The notes under the pieces were generated by a model that searched no databases, was not told the origin of the DNA, and worked only from the letters and a program-made list of their open reading frames with translations. Made by a program: the position numbers and the translations under genes. From Haloarculaceae archaeon H-GB1-1 (GTDB lineage: Archaea; Halobacteriota; Halobacteria; Halobacteriales; Haloarculaceae), in NCBI GenBank assembly GCA_029688825.1, contig JARUKX010000007.1, positions 62,001-126,000 on the forward strand: a stretch of DNA of 64,000 bases, in the 5' to 3' direction. Every line of letters begins with the position of its first letter. Position 1 is the stretch's first letter. Shown here piece after piece: positions 41,320-50,912 of the stretch.

Positions 41320-42489
41320 ATGAGCATCATCGTCACCGGGGCGGACGGCTACATCGGCTGGCCGACCGCGCTCCGCATCGCGAACCGCACGGACGACCGC
41401 GTCATCATGGTGGACAACTTCGCCCGCCGCGAGTGGGTCGAGGAGGTCGGCGCGACGAGCGCGACGCCGGTCGCCAGCATCGACGAGCGCGTCGACGCCG
41501 CGAAGGAGGTCTTCGGACTGGGCAACCTCTCGTTCATCGAGGGGGATCTGGTCGAGAAGGCCTTCGTCGACGAACTGCTCGCCGTCCACGAACCGGACGT
41601 CGTCGTCCACGCCGCCGCCCAGCCGTCCGCACCGTACAGCCAGATCAACGGCGAGCGGGCGAACTACACCCAGCACAACAACCTCCAGTCGACGCGGAAC
41701 CTCCTGTGGGGGCTGGAAGAACACGACCTGACCGACACCCACTTCATCGAGACCACGACGACCGGCGTCTATGGCGCACCTGAGTTCCCCATCCCCGAGG
41801 GCGGGGCCGTCATGGAGAATCAGGGCGAGCGCGACGAGGTGCCGTTCCCGGCGATGGCCGGCTCGTGGTATCACCTCACGAAGTCCCACGACGCGGCGAA
41901 CATGCGACTCGCGAACAAGCAGTTCGACATCCCGATTTCGGACGTGCGGACGGCCATCACCTACGGCACGGAGACCGAGGAGACCCGCGAGGACGACCGC
42001 CTGAAGACCCGCTTCGACTTCGACTACTACTTCGGGACCGTCGGCCACCGCTTCTGCGCGCAGGCCGTCGCCGGCTACCCCGTCACCGTCTACGGCAAGG
42101 GCGAACAGCGCAAGCCGTTCATCTCCCTGGAGGACGCCGTCGAGGGGCTGGCGAACCTCGCACTGACCGACCCCGACGACCGCCCGGACGACCTCACCGT
42201 CTACAATCAGGTCACCCGCGCAATCTCCATCGTCGAGATGGCCGAGACCATCGCCGAAGTGGGCGACGAGTTCGACCTCGACGTCGACGTCGAGCACTTC
42301 GAGAACCCACGCGACGAGGACGAGACGCACAAGATGGAGATCGAGAACGACCGGTACATGGACCTTATCGGCGAGCAGGCCCAGGACTTCGAGGCCGGCG
42401 CGGCCGACATCTTCGAGACGCTGACCCGCTACGCCGACACCATCGAGTCCTACGAGGATCGCTTCCTACCGGGCGTGCTCGAGGAGTAA
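41320..42489 (+). CDS. UDP-sulfoquinovose synthase-like protein (SQD1/Agl3 type)
   Basis: 389-aa SDR enzyme. The NAD-binding motif ADGYIGWPTALRIANR has the GYxGW pattern of SQD1. VVHAAAQPSAPYSQI follows, and WYHLTKSHDAANM holds the catalytic Tyr and Lys in the YHxxK arrangement of SQD1 rather than YxxxK alone. SQD1, SqdB and Sulfolobus Agl3 convert UDP-glucose plus sulfite to UDP-sulfoquinovose. UDP-glucose would come from AglF. The gene starts a three-gene unit with two epimerases, the next ATG lying two bases after its stop. The product may enter an N-glycan or glycolipid; activity is inferred from sequence only. Confidence 0.83.
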   Translation: MSIIVTGADGYIGWPTALRIANRTDDRVIMVDNFARREWVEEVGATSATPVASIDERVDAAKEVFGLGNLSFIEGDLVEKAFVDELLAVHEPDVVVHAAAQPSAPYSQINGERANYTQHNNLQSTRNLLWGLEEHDLTDTHFIETTTTGVYGAPEFPIPEGGAVMENQGERDEVPFPAMAGSWYHLTKSHDAANMRLANKQFDIPISDVRTAITYGTETEETREDDRLKTRFDFDYYFGTVGHRFCAQAVAGYPVTVYGKGEQRKPFISLEDAVEGLANLALTDPDDRPDDLTVYNQVTRAISIVEMAETIAEVGDEFDLDVDVEHFENPRDEDETHKMEIENDRYMDLIGEQAQDFEAGAADIFETLTRYADTIESYEDRFLPGVLEE

Positions 42490-42490
42490 G

Positions 42491-43426
42491 ATGGACATCC
42501 TCGTCACCGGCGGCTGTGGCTACATCGGCAGCGAACTCGTCCCCCTGCTGACCGACGACGACGCCGTCGACCGCGTCGTCGTGATGGACAGTCTGGAGTC
42601 CGGGTCGCCCCGGGCGCTGATGGGGACGCTCGGGGGCGAGAGCGACGTCGAATTCCGCCGCGGCGACGTCCGCGAGTACGGCGACGTCGAGAGCGCCACC
42701 CGCGGCGTCGACACGGTCGTCCACCTCGCGGCCATCACCGGCGCGTCCAGCACCCACGACCGCCGCGAGGAGACCTTCGCGGTGAACTACGACGGGACCG
42801 AGAACGTCCTGAAAGCGGCCGGCAAGCTGGGCGTCGAGAACGTCGTGTTCGCCTCGTCGTGTAACATCTACGGCCGCGCGGCGAGCACCGACCTCGACGA
42901 GGACACCGAGCCGGACCCGATCAACCCCTACGCAGAGACGAAGTACCAGTCGGAGTCGCTGCTCGCCGCGTACTGCGACGACCACGACATGAACGGCACC
43001 GCACTGCGGATGGCCACGAACTACGGCTACTCGCGCGGGGTGCGGTTCAACCTCGTCGTGAACTACTTCGTCTTCCGGGCGCTGACCGGCCGCACGCTCA
43101 CCGTCTACGGCGACGGGTCGAACTGGCGACCGTTCATCCACGTGAAAGACGCCGCGCGTGCGTACGCCAACGCGGCGCTCTCGCCCGACGACTGGGACGA
43201 GCGCGTCTACAACGTCGGGTCGAACGACGGCAACTACCAGATCTCGGAGATCGCCGACATCGTCAGCGAGGAAGTGGGGGCCGTCGACGTGACCTACCTC
43301 GAAGACGAACACCCCGGCCCGTCGTATCACGTCAACTTCGACCGGCTCGGGACGACGGGCTACCAGACCGAGTGGACGCTCCGGGAGGGGGTTCGAGACA
43401 TCGCGAAACGATTCACTGACGAGTGA
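42491..43426 (+). CDS. NAD-dependent NDP-sugar epimerase/dehydratase
   Basis: 311-aa SDR protein. DILVTGGCGYIGSELVPLLT is the NAD-binding GxxGxxG motif. VVHLAAITGASSTHD, NVVFASSCNIYG and NPYAETKYQSESLL give the Ser/Thr and Tyr-Lys catalytic residues. It resembles UDP-glucose 4-epimerase-like enzymes acting on UDP-hexoses. It lies between the sulfoquinovose-synthase-like gene and another epimerase, separated by 1 and 19 bp, so the three are almost certainly co-transcribed. The exact epimerisation or dehydration cannot be read from sequence. Confidence 0.85.
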   Translation: MDILVTGGCGYIGSELVPLLTDDDAVDRVVVMDSLESGSPRALMGTLGGESDVEFRRGDVREYGDVESATRGVDTVVHLAAITGASSTHDRREETFAVNYDGTENVLKAAGKLGVENVVFASSCNIYGRAASTDLDEDTEPDPINPYAETKYQSESLLAAYCDDHDMNGTALRMATNYGYSRGVRFNLVVNYFVFRALTGRTLTVYGDGSNWRPFIHVKDAARAYANAALSPDDWDERVYNVGSNDGNYQISEIADIVSEEVGAVDVTYLEDEHPGPSYHVNFDRLGTTGYQTEWTLREGVRDIAKRFTDE

Positions 43427-43445
43427 GCAGGACGAGAGCAGGACT

Positions 43446-44426
43446 ATGACCACGGATTCCACACACGTCGCCATCACCGGCGCGGCGGGCTTCATCGGCA
43501 GTCGCGTCGTCCACGAACTGCAGCATCGCCAGCCAGACTGGACCATCACCGCGGTGGACAACTTCTACCGCGGCGACGTCCGCACGATCGGCGACGTCGA
43601 GGTCGAACACCTCGACATCCGCCACCGCGACCGACTGGAGGATGCGCTCGACGGCGCGGACGTCGTGCTCCATCTCGCCGCCATCAGCGGCGTCGACGAC
43701 TGCCAGGAGAACCAGGACCGCGCCTACGAGGTGAACGTCCAGGGGACGGACAACGTCGCGTGGTTCTGCCGGAAGACGGGGGCGGCGATGACGTTCCCGT
43801 TCAGCATGGCAGTGCTGGGCGACCCCTCGGAGTTCCCCATCACCGTCGACCACCCGCGCGACCCGATGAACTGGTACGGCGAGACGAAGTACATGGGCGA
43901 GCGCAGCATCGAACGCTTCGCCGACGGCTCGTTCCCGGCGCACCTGTTCATGATCTCGAACCTCTACGGGAGCCACCAGCTCGACGGTCGCACCATCTCG
44001 AAGGCGACCGTCATCAACTTCTTCCTCGGGCGGGCGCTCGCCGGCGAGACGGTGACCGTCTACGAGCCCGGAACGCAGGCGCGCAACTACGTCCACGTTC
44101 GGGACGTTGCCCGCGCGTTCGTCGAGAGCGCCGAGAAGCTCGTTACCGACCGCGACGACGGCGAGACGGGCGCGACCCGCTACACCGTCGCGAGCGACGA
44201 GGACTACGGCGTGCAGTACATCGGCGAACTCGTCCAGGAACTGGCCGCCGAGGAACTCGACCGCGACGTGGACGTCGAACTCGTCGAGAACCCCCGTGCG
44301 GGAAGCGAGACGCTCGTCGAGGAGTTCCCCGTCGATACCTCTCGGACGCAAGCGGATCTGGGGTGGTCGCCCGAGGAGACGGTCGAAGGGACCATCCGAG
44401 AGGCGCTGCGGCGAGACGGCGCGTAA
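43446..44426 (+). CDS. NAD-dependent NDP-sugar epimerase/dehydratase
   Basis: 326-aa SDR protein. VAITGAAGFIGSRVVHELQH binds NAD. VVLHLAAISGVDDCQENQDR follows, and MNWYGETKYMGERSIERF holds the Tyr-Lys pair. The usual Ser/Thr before the Tyr is in FPFSMAVLG. It is related to but distinct from the preceding epimerase. It converges with the WbaP-like phosphoglycosyltransferase gene, with 3 bp between the stops. Substrate unknown; probably supplies a UDP-hexose for the glycan started by the WbaP-like enzyme. Confidence 0.83.
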   Translation: MTTDSTHVAITGAAGFIGSRVVHELQHRQPDWTITAVDNFYRGDVRTIGDVEVEHLDIRHRDRLEDALDGADVVLHLAAISGVDDCQENQDRAYEVNVQGTDNVAWFCRKTGAAMTFPFSMAVLGDPSEFPITVDHPRDPMNWYGETKYMGERSIERFADGSFPAHLFMISNLYGSHQLDGRTISKATVINFFLGRALAGETVTVYEPGTQARNYVHVRDVARAFVESAEKLVTDRDDGETGATRYTVASDEDYGVQYIGELVQELAAEELDRDVDVELVENPRAGSETLVEEFPVDTSRTQADLGWSPEETVEGTIREALRRDGA

Positions 44427-44429
44427 GCC

Positions 44430-45875
44430 TCACTTCTGGCCGTCGAAGTCGTCGGTCCCGACCAGCGACCGGGCGTCCGAGAGGACCATCCAAAGTTGCC
44501 GGACGAGAATCTTCAGGTCGAACCAGAACGACTGCTGGCGGATGTACTCCACGTCGTAGCGCAACTTCGCGCTCGGGTCGTAGCCGGTGATGCCCCGGAT
44601 CTGTGCGAGTCCCGTCAGCCCCGGCTTGACGAACCACCGTTGTCGCCAGGACTGCACCGACAGTTCCATCTCGTCGTCGAGTTCCGGCCGCTCCGGACGC
44701 GGGCCGACGACGCTCATGTCGCCGATCAAGATGGACCAGAGCTGCGGGATCTCGTCGAGGTGGGTTCGACGAAGGACGTACCCGACGCGAGTGACACGAG
44801 GGTCGACGCCGCCCGCGTCCTCGGCGCTGAGTCGTGCACCCGTGGCCGCTTCGGCCGCCGTGACCATGCTCCGGAACTTGTAGATGGTGAACGTGTTGCC
44901 GAACTCGGCGGTGCGTTGCTGGCTGTACAGTACTGGCCCTTCGGAGTCGAGTTTGATGGCGACGGCGATGGCGGCGACGAGCGGCGACAACACGAGCAGA
45001 ACCCCGAGCGCGAATCCCACGTCGAACACCCGCTTGAGCACGCGGTCCTGCAGGTCCCACGGGTCCAGCGCCACGTCGACGAGTTCGGACGGGTCCGTCG
45101 GCGAGAGCAGGACGTGGTCGGCGTAGTCGCGATGGACCTTCGCCGTTACGCCGTGGTCGTAGCAGACGAGGAGCGTCCCGAAGAACTCGTTGCGGTCGGT
45201 CTTCGAGAACGCCAGGACGACGGTGTCGACGTCGTGGGTGACGAGCACCTCGTCGAGTCTGGAGAGGCCGCCGAGACACTGCAAATCGGTGAGATGACGC
45301 GTCTCGATCCGCCCGCCGTCGGCACGGTTCGTCACCTTCGCCCACCCCTCGTCGATGACCGTCGCGACCGTCGGCGGTGCGACGTACCCGACGAACGGGA
45401 CGTCCGTGGCGTCGAGGACGTCCGCCATCACGTCGGTGTCGTCGCCGACGAGGAGCACGCGCGAGGAGTCGACCGGTTGCTGTCGAATCGAGAGGAACAG
45501 TGCCGGGAGAGCGAGCGCGAACAGCAGCGTGGACGCGATGAGCGTCGTCCGCGGCAGCCGATACGAGAAGTCGAAGTAGCCGATGGTCGCCAGCGCGGTC
45601 ACGGCGAGGAACAGCCGTTTCTCGGTCTGCAGCACGACGTCCAGGATGCGCCGGGGTCGGGGTTTGAACAGCGGCCACATCGCCGCAGCGACGACGAGGA
45701 GCGTCGTCAGGACGACGTTGAAGAGGGCACCGTTCGCGTAGCCCTGTGCCTGCAACGGCGTCAGCGAGGCGACCGCGTCCTGCGTGACCGGGTGGTTCGC
45801 CAGGGCGACGACGGCAACGGTCACAGCGACCGTTCCCGCGAGCGCCTGGAGCCGATACCGCCACCCACTGGCCAT
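44430..45875 (-). CDS. WbaP/WcaJ-type polyprenyl-phosphate sugar-1-phosphate transferase
   Basis: 481 aa. About four N-terminal membrane segments (for example [20 protein letters not shown]) and a CoA-binding-like central domain ([18 protein letters not shown]) precede the bacterial sugar transferase domain. That domain shows [59 protein letters not shown] and [15 protein letters not shown]. These enzymes start lipid-linked glycans by moving a sugar-1-phosphate to polyprenyl (here dolichyl) phosphate. It lies between two epimerase genes. It is the only obvious initiating enzyme in the window. Confidence 0.9.
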   Translation of the reverse strand: MASGWRYRLQALAGTVAVTVAVVALANHPVTQDAVASLTPLQAQGYANGALFNVVLTTLLVVAAAMWPLFKPRPRRILDVVLQTEKRLFLAVTALATIGYFDFSYRLPRTTLIASTLLFALALPALFLSIRQQPVDSSRVLLVGDDTDVMADVLDATDVPFVGYVAPPTVATVIDEGWAKVTNRADGGRIETRHLTDLQCLGGLSRLDEVLVTHDVDTVVLAFSKTDRNEFFGTLLVCYDHGVTAKVHRDYADHVLLSPTDPSELVDVALDPWDLQDRVLKRVFDVGFALGVLLVLSPLVAAIAVAIKLDSEGPVLYSQQRTAEFGNTFTIYKFRSMVTAAEAATGARLSAEDAGGVDPRVTRVGYVLRRTHLDEIPQLWSILIGDMSVVGPRPERPELDDEMELSVQSWRQRWFVKPGLTGLAQIRGITGYDPSAKLRYDVEYIRQQSFWFDLKILVRQLWMVLSDARSLVGTDDFDGQK

Positions 45876-45917
45876 TAGGCTAGCAGATGTATCAATTATG
45901 GATAAATGCTATGTCAC

Positions 45918-46904
45918 TCAGGAAGAGAGAACGAGCGGCTCGTACCACTCGCGGTTGGCCTCGTACCACTCGACGAACCGCTCGACGCCGCCGCGGATGT
46001 CGTACGTCGGCTCGTAGTCGAGCAGGTCCCGCGCCTTCGAGATATCCGCGTGGGTGTGCTCGGCGTCGGCGTCGTGGCGCTCGTCGTACTCCAGGTCGAG
46101 GTCCGGCGCGAGCTGGTCGCGGATCTCCTCGGCGAGCGTCCGAATCTCGATGTTGTCCGTGCTGCCGATGTTCAGCGCTTCACCGTCAGCGGCGTCGGTG
46201 TCGAGGAGGGTGACGTTCGCCTCGACCACGTCGTCGATGAAGGTGAAGTCCCGCGTCTGCGTGCCGTCGCCATAGATGATCGGCCCCTTGCCATTCAGAC
46301 ACCGCGAGACGAAGTTCGTCATGGCCATGTTCGGCCGCATCCGCGGCCCGTAGACGGTGAAGTATCGCAGCGCGACCGTCGAGATGTCGTACACCTCGCC
46401 GTAGGCGATGGCGTACCGCTCGGCGGCGAGCTTCGAGGCCCCGTAGGGACTGACCGGCGTCGTCGGATGGACCTCGTCGTACGGCAGGTACTGCGGCACG
46501 CCGTACACCGACGACGAGCTGGCCATCACGAATCGCTCGATGCCCGTGTCCCGGGCCGCATCGAGGACGTTCAGCGTGCCGTCGACGTTGATCTCGTCGT
46601 ACTTCCGCGGCTGTTTCACGCTCGGGCGAACGCCCGCCTGTGCCGCCTGGTGGTAGACGTAGTCGGCCTCTTCCACGAGGTCGAACACGAGGTCGGCGTC
46701 GCGGACGTCACCCTCCACGAGTCGGTACGAACCGTCGCCGTCCGCGGCCGCCTCGCGACCGATCTCGACGTTGTGTCGTTTGATGTCGAGGTCGTAGAAG
46801 GGCTCGAAGCTGTCGAGGACCACCACGTCGTGCCCGTCGCTGGCGAACCGTTCCGCGAGGTGCCCGCCGATGAAGCCGGCCCCTCCCGTGACGAGGATGT
46901 TCAT
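45918..46904 (-). CDS. UDP-glucuronate/glucose 4-epimerase-like protein
   Basis: 328 aa from the ATG at 46904 (MNILVTGGAGFIGGHLAERF); a start at 46925 adds seven unlikely residues. Motifs are the NAD loop, YVYHQAAQAGVRPSVKQPRK, MASSSSVYG with the Ser/Thr and SPYGASKLAAERYAIAYGE with Tyr-Lys. The QAAQAGVR block is typical of UDP-glucuronate 4-epimerases and related WbpP/GalE-like enzymes. UDP-glucuronate is available from AglM, so UDP-galacturonate is a plausible product. It lies 42 bp upstream of the WbaP-like gene on the same strand. Confidence 0.86.
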   Translation of the reverse strand: MNILVTGGAGFIGGHLAERFASDGHDVVVLDSFEPFYDLDIKRHNVEIGREAAADGDGSYRLVEGDVRDADLVFDLVEEADYVYHQAAQAGVRPSVKQPRKYDEINVDGTLNVLDAARDTGIERFVMASSSSVYGVPQYLPYDEVHPTTPVSPYGASKLAAERYAIAYGEVYDISTVALRYFTVYGPRMRPNMAMTNFVSRCLNGKGPIIYGDGTQTRDFTFIDDVVEANVTLLDTDAADGEALNIGSTDNIEIRTLAEEIRDQLAPDLDLEYDERHDADAEHTHADISKARDLLDYEPTYDIRGGVERFVEWYEANREWYEPLVLSS

Positions 46905-47120
46905 TGGTGAAACACCCATGGGCAATCCTCAAAAACCCGTCGAGACTGGATTCCGTGAACAGAACCGAATCATACTCCAGCTCACCAGATGCGACAGCTC
47001 TCAGTGTTCGAGCGTGGACTGTATCGAAAGATTCGGACTTTGTGAAATTCCTTCAGTGTAGCGGTCCGTTGTCTCGCGTGTCGATAGCCTCAAAGGGCTC
47101 GGTTTGCAACCACCTCACCG
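46905..47120. other. Divergent spacer between glycan and MoxR modules
   Basis: No gene is seen in these 216 bp, which separate the minus-strand epimerase from the plus-strand MoxR-type operon. Both promoters must lie here; I see no single convincing TATA box. Confidence 0.3.
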
Positions 47121-47396
47121 ATGGCAACGAAACGCCGCCAGCAATTCATTCACGGGCAAGCTCTGTGGATGCTTGCTACCCTCCTCGTCCTGGCGGCGTC
47201 GAACGCAGTGAAGCTCGAACTGTTCTTCGTCGTATCTCTGATCGGTCTCCTCGTTATCGTCGAATTCACGGCCCCGATCAACGTGACGCCCCAGTGGCGT
47301 TCGCGATTGAAGTGGCTGATACTCGCAGGGTTGCTCGGATTCGCGTACATCGTGATCAGACGTATCCTCGAAATATTCCCGTCGGGGTTGATCTAG
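47121..47396 (+). CDS. Small membrane protein of the MoxR operon
   Basis: 91 aa with about three hydrophobic segments (ALWMLATLLVLAASNAVK, LFFVVSLIGLLVIVEF and LILAGLLGFAYIVI). It is followed by the DUF4350 gene with no spacing (TAG directly before ATG). I do not recognise the family beyond its position at the head of a haloarchaeal MoxR/DUF4350 operon. It is probably a membrane partner. Confidence 0.7.
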   Translation: MATKRRQQFIHGQALWMLATLLVLAASNAVKLELFFVVSLIGLLVIVEFTAPINVTPQWRSRLKWLILAGLLGFAYIVIRRILEIFPSGLI

Positions 47397-48491
47397 ATGG
47401 AGTGGACGGACTATCCGCGGATTGCGCTCGTCGTTCTTCTCGTGCTAACGAACGTCGGCCTATTCGTCGGCATGAGTAGCTCTGATACCGCCTACGGGCC
47501 GCACAATGCGAAGTGGGATGGCGGAACCGTACTCCGCGACGAGATGCAGGCAGCGGGGGCGTCGCCCACGATCGCCCGCTCTCCCGACGAGTACGTCGAG
47601 GTCGACCAGCCTGCTGTCGGCTTCGTGCTCGCACCGACGTCGAGTTACAGTGCTCAGGATTCCGCACGGGTCCGTCAGTTCGTCTCGCGAGGTGGGACGC
47701 TCGTCGTCGCGGGGGAAGGACGCAACACGACGAACCAGCTCCTCTCGAACCTCGGCGTCGAGACGCGGTTCAACGGGAGTGCCCTTCGAGACGACCAGAA
47801 CAACTACCGAAATGCGTCCTTACCTCGGGCGACGAACGTCTCCGACCACCCGCTCGTCAGCGACGTGGACGCACTGACGTTGAACAAAGGTACCGTTCTC
47901 GACGTTCCCGAACGAGAAACCTTCGGCGACACCTCTGACGGGCCGACAGTCCTCGTCCGAACGTCACCAGTCGCCTACCTCGACCGCAATCAGAACCAGA
48001 CCCTCGACGACGACGAACGGATCGACTCCTATCCGGTCGCTGCCGTCGAAGCAGTGGGGCAGGGACGAGTCGTCGTGGTGAGCGACGCGAGCATCTTCAC
48101 CAACGCGATGCTCGAACAGGAGGGGAACGCTGCGTTCGTCGGGGCCCTGTCAGAGAACGCGACGACTGCGATGATAGACTATTCACACCGGCCCCCGCTC
48201 CCCCCCATGACGTACGCGTTGCTGACGATTCGTGACCTGCCAGCGGTGCAGGTCGTCCTCTCGTTGCTGGTACTCGGACTCGTTGCCCTGTGGGCGAAGC
48301 TTCCTGTAATCGGACTTCCGGAGACGCTGGAGAGCGTCGTCTTTCCAAAACAGGCCAGGTCTAGCACCGGTTTCCACCTCGACGAGCGAGACGTCACAGC
48401 CGTTCTCGAAGAACGCCATCCGGACTGGGACCCGGACCGAATCGAGCGCGTGTCGCAAAGCATTATACGTCAGCGGCGGGACCAAGACTAA
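47397..48491 (+). CDS. DUF4350-type membrane protein
   Basis: 364 aa. An N-terminal helix (IALVVLLVLTNVGLFVGMSS) is followed by an exposed domain with TVLRDEMQAAGASPTIA, VRQFVSRGGTLVVAGEGRNT and VVVVSDASIFTNAMLEQEGN, blocks typical of DUF4350 proteins (a GATase-like fold). A second membrane segment lies near residue 290 (VQVVLSLLVLGLVALWAKLP), with a charged C-terminal tail. The gene ends flush with the MoxR start, indicating one operon. DUF4350 genes are commonly linked to MoxR and DUF58 genes; the molecular role is unknown. Confidence 0.82.
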   Translation: MEWTDYPRIALVVLLVLTNVGLFVGMSSSDTAYGPHNAKWDGGTVLRDEMQAAGASPTIARSPDEYVEVDQPAVGFVLAPTSSYSAQDSARVRQFVSRGGTLVVAGEGRNTTNQLLSNLGVETRFNGSALRDDQNNYRNASLPRATNVSDHPLVSDVDALTLNKGTVLDVPERETFGDTSDGPTVLVRTSPVAYLDRNQNQTLDDDERIDSYPVAAVEAVGQGRVVVVSDASIFTNAMLEQEGNAAFVGALSENATTAMIDYSHRPPLPPMTYALLTIRDLPAVQVVLSLLVLGLVALWAKLPVIGLPETLESVVFPKQARSSTGFHLDERDVTAVLEERHPDWDPDRIERVSQSIIRQRRDQD

Positions 48492-49523
48492 ATGACTGAT
48501 CCGGCCGAGCTGCACGCCGCCATCCGCGACGAGATGCGGCAGGTCCTCATCGGCAAGGACGAGCTCGTCAAAGGGCTCACGATTGCGATTCTCACGGACG
48601 GCCACATTCTGCTCGAAGGGGTCCCCGGGGTCGCGAAGACGACGGTCGCCAATCTGTTCGCCGAGGCGACTGGGTTCGACTACAACCGCATTCAGATGAC
48701 CCCCGACATCCTCCCCGCGGACATCACGGGCACCTCCATCTACCGCGAACAACACGGCGAGTTCGAACTCCAGAGGGGCCCGGTGTTCGCCAACGTGGTC
48801 GTGGCCGACGAGATCAACCGGGCGACGCCGAAGACCCAGTCCGCGCTGCTGGAGGCGATGCAAGAGCGCACGGTCTCCATCGAAGGCGAGACGCTCGACC
48901 TGCCAGACCCGTTCATCGTCATCGCGACGCAGAACCCCATCGAGATGGACGGGACGTACGAACTGCCAGAGGCGCAGCGGGACCGCTTCCAGCTGAAACT
49001 CACGGCGGACCTGCCGAGTCGGGACGAAGAGACCGAACTACTCGACCGGTTCGACCGCGAACCCGACCTCGACGCCGGGAAAGTCTCGCAGGTAGTCGAC
49101 AGTGATGCTGTCCAGGAGGCACGCCAACGTGCGGCCGAGGTGTACATCGACGACACGGTGAAAGAGTACGTTCTGGACATCGTCGCCGCGACGCGCGACT
49201 CGCCAGCGCTCGACCACGGCGCGTCGCCCAGGGCATCGCTGGCGTTCCTGAGCACGAGCAAGGCACGTGCCGCAATCGAGGGTCGCGAGTACGTCATCCC
49301 GGAGGACGTGAAGGCGCTGGCGAGCGCGATACTGAGCCACCGAGTCGTGCTGAGTACGGACGCCGAGCTCAGCAACCAGACGGCGGGCGACGTGATCGAG
49401 GACGTCATCGAAACCGTCGAACCACCGGGAAGTGGATTCGACGCCGAATCAGCGGAAGCGGTGAAAGCAGTGCAGGACGGCGGACTGCCGGAGGACGGCT
49501 CCGAATCCACCGACGACGAGTGA
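48492..49523 (+). CDS. MoxR-family AAA+ ATPase
   Basis: 343 aa. Walker A is GVPGVAKTT and Walker B VVVADEINRATPKTQSALLE, followed by MQERTVSIEG and ATQNPIEMDGTYELPEAQ (sensor 1). RASLAFLSTSKARAAI near residue 260 fits the C-terminal lid. The enzyme is a cytosolic chaperone-type ATPase; MoxR proteins with DUF58 or VWA partners help assemble or activate other protein complexes. The start codon directly follows the DUF4350 stop. Downstream genes lie on the opposite strand. Confidence 0.92.
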   Translation: MTDPAELHAAIRDEMRQVLIGKDELVKGLTIAILTDGHILLEGVPGVAKTTVANLFAEATGFDYNRIQMTPDILPADITGTSIYREQHGEFELQRGPVFANVVVADEINRATPKTQSALLEAMQERTVSIEGETLDLPDPFIVIATQNPIEMDGTYELPEAQRDRFQLKLTADLPSRDEETELLDRFDREPDLDAGKVSQVVDSDAVQEARQRAAEVYIDDTVKEYVLDIVAATRDSPALDHGASPRASLAFLSTSKARAAIEGREYVIPEDVKALASAILSHRVVLSTDAELSNQTAGDVIEDVIETVEPPGSGFDAESAEAVKAVQDGGLPEDGSESTDDE

Positions 49524-49549
49524 TCCGTTTTGGGTATCGGTTCTTCGGT

Positions 49550-50476
49550 TCAATCCGAGCTACTGCGTGACTGCTGGTCGTCGTCCGACCACGTCAACGT
49601 GACACGATAGGTGTCCTGCTGGTCGGGGTCGCTCGTGACCTCGGCGATTACGGAGTGCTCGATGTCCCGAGCGAGCGCACTGGCGAGAAACGACACGACC
49701 GGATGATCGAATCGATCGAGTGGACCGTAAGCGCTCTCGCTGACGGCGACGGTTACGCGACCGCCTGCGGGGTCGGCATCGACGTCGGCGTGGTCGACGA
49801 GTTCGAACTGCTCGACGAGTGCGTCACTCGTCTGCGTAGCTAGCGTGGCAGCGTCACCGTCCAGGTCACCCGTCACTGCCCGTTCGAACTCGTCGACGAG
49901 TGCGTTCCCGGTCGGTTCGAGTGCGAGTCCTCGAGCGCGGTCGTTCTCCGTGGTGAGGAAGACGTCTTGCAGCGTCGCGGAATCTGGAAGTTCGTAGTCG
50001 GCGTGCTGAGGGACGAACAACCGCACCTCACCAGAGTCTGTCGGAACGTACAATCGGTCGTCCCGAAGGCCGAGTTCGCCGACGATATCCGATTCGTTCC
50101 GTGCGAGTGCCCCGTATACCGTCTGCCCGAGCGACGCCGGAAGGAATTGCTCCGGCGACAGGTAGTAGGTCAACACGCCGAGGAAGGTTCCCGTTCCGCC
50201 GAGTGCGAACAACACCGTCCGGCTGGCCGGGAACAGGAGCGCGGCCACCGCAGCGAGGACCCCAAGACCAGCGAGGGCGATGGCAGTCCGGCGATACTGC
50301 GCCTGTTTGGTGCGTGCGTACTCTTCGCGGAGGCGTTCGTTCTCTTCTTCCAGCAGTTCGATTCGGGTTCGGAGGTCGACTGGACGTGTCTCTCGGTCCC
50401 CACCGTCGGCGTCGGTCCGGTGGCTGTCCGAATCCGTCGCGTCACGAGCATCGGCTGTGAGTCCTTCCTCACTCAT
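49550..50476 (-). CDS. Coiled-coil and two-helix membrane protein of the MoxR module
   Basis: 308 aa. An acidic N-terminus is followed by a coiled-coil-like LRTRIELLEEENERLREEYA, then two membrane segments (TAIALAGLGVLAAVAALLFP and VLFALGGTGTFLGVLTYYLS) and a soluble C-terminal domain of about 180 residues with RLYVPTDSGEVRLFVPQHAD. I do not recognise a named family. It overlaps the next upstream gene by 8 bp, forming a minus-strand unit with the small membrane protein and DUF58. It may be a membrane partner of the MoxR complex. Confidence 0.72.
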   Translation of the reverse strand: MSEEGLTADARDATDSDSHRTDADGGDRETRPVDLRTRIELLEEENERLREEYARTKQAQYRRTAIALAGLGVLAAVAALLFPASRTVLFALGGTGTFLGVLTYYLSPEQFLPASLGQTVYGALARNESDIVGELGLRDDRLYVPTDSGEVRLFVPQHADYELPDSATLQDVFLTTENDRARGLALEPTGNALVDEFERAVTGDLDGDAATLATQTSDALVEQFELVDHADVDADPAGGRVTVAVSESAYGPLDRFDHPVVSFLASALARDIEHSVIAEVTSDPDQQDTYRVTLTWSDDDQQSRSSSD

Positions 50477-50849
50477 CGTCGACCTCCACGAGTCCCAGTG
50501 AGACCAGTTCGTACCGATGGAGTCCGTAGCCGACGAGCGAGAGGACGGTTACCACGGCGATGGCGCGCCACCACAGAGACGTGCCACTGATCAACAGCAC
50601 CCACGTCCCTGCCGTGGCTAGCACGAAGGCACCGGACAGAAGCACCAGTTCCCGTCCGACGCCGTTGCGCACGACCGAGAGAACGAGTAGCGAGAGCAGG
50701 AGGACACCTTCCAGTGCGAGAACCGTCGTCGTCGCGGGCTCTCTGGGAAGAACGAGAAGCGCCCCGACGTGACCGAGTCCGATGAGGGCGATGCCGAGAA
50801 CTGGCGGCGAGAATCCAGCAATCTCGGACTGACCGGTGCTGGGTGACAT
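50469..50849 (-). CDS. Small multi-helix membrane protein
   Basis: 126 aa with about four hydrophobic segments (GIALIGLGHVGALLVLP, LALEGVLLLSLLVLSVVR, LLSGAFVLATAGTWVLLISG and AIAVVTVLSLVGYGLHRY). It lies between the DUF58 gene (64 bp upstream) and the coiled-coil membrane protein (8-bp overlap). Small membrane proteins like this often accompany DUF58 and MoxR in haloarchaea. No function is known from sequence. Confidence 0.72.
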   Translation of the reverse strand: MSPSTGQSEIAGFSPPVLGIALIGLGHVGALLVLPREPATTTVLALEGVLLLSLLVLSVVRNGVGRELVLLSGAFVLATAGTWVLLISGTSLWWRAIAVVTVLSLVGYGLHRYELVSLGLVEVDDE

Positions 50850-50912
50850 TACCCGAAATGGGTCGGGTCACACTGTTACACTTTCTGGTTCTGCCCGTAC
50901 GCATGGCTCGCA

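Noticed and set aside
41305-42330. 341-codon minus-strand ORF
   Set aside because: Antisense shadow of the sulfoquinovose-synthase-like gene, with no conserved blocks.
42365-43561. 398-codon minus-strand ORF
   Set aside because: It is antisense to two well-supported epimerase genes and has no recognisable motifs; the Val/Arg/Asp-rich translation is a mirror of the acidic coding strand.
43413-44351. 312-codon minus-strand ORF
   Set aside because: Antisense shadow of the epimerase at 43446-44426.
44143-45864. 573-codon minus-strand ORF overlapping the WbaP-like gene
   Set aside because: It is a different frame over a clearly recognisable phosphoglycosyltransferase on the same strand; its translation is Arg- and Ala-rich low-complexity sequence typical of GC-rich shadow frames.
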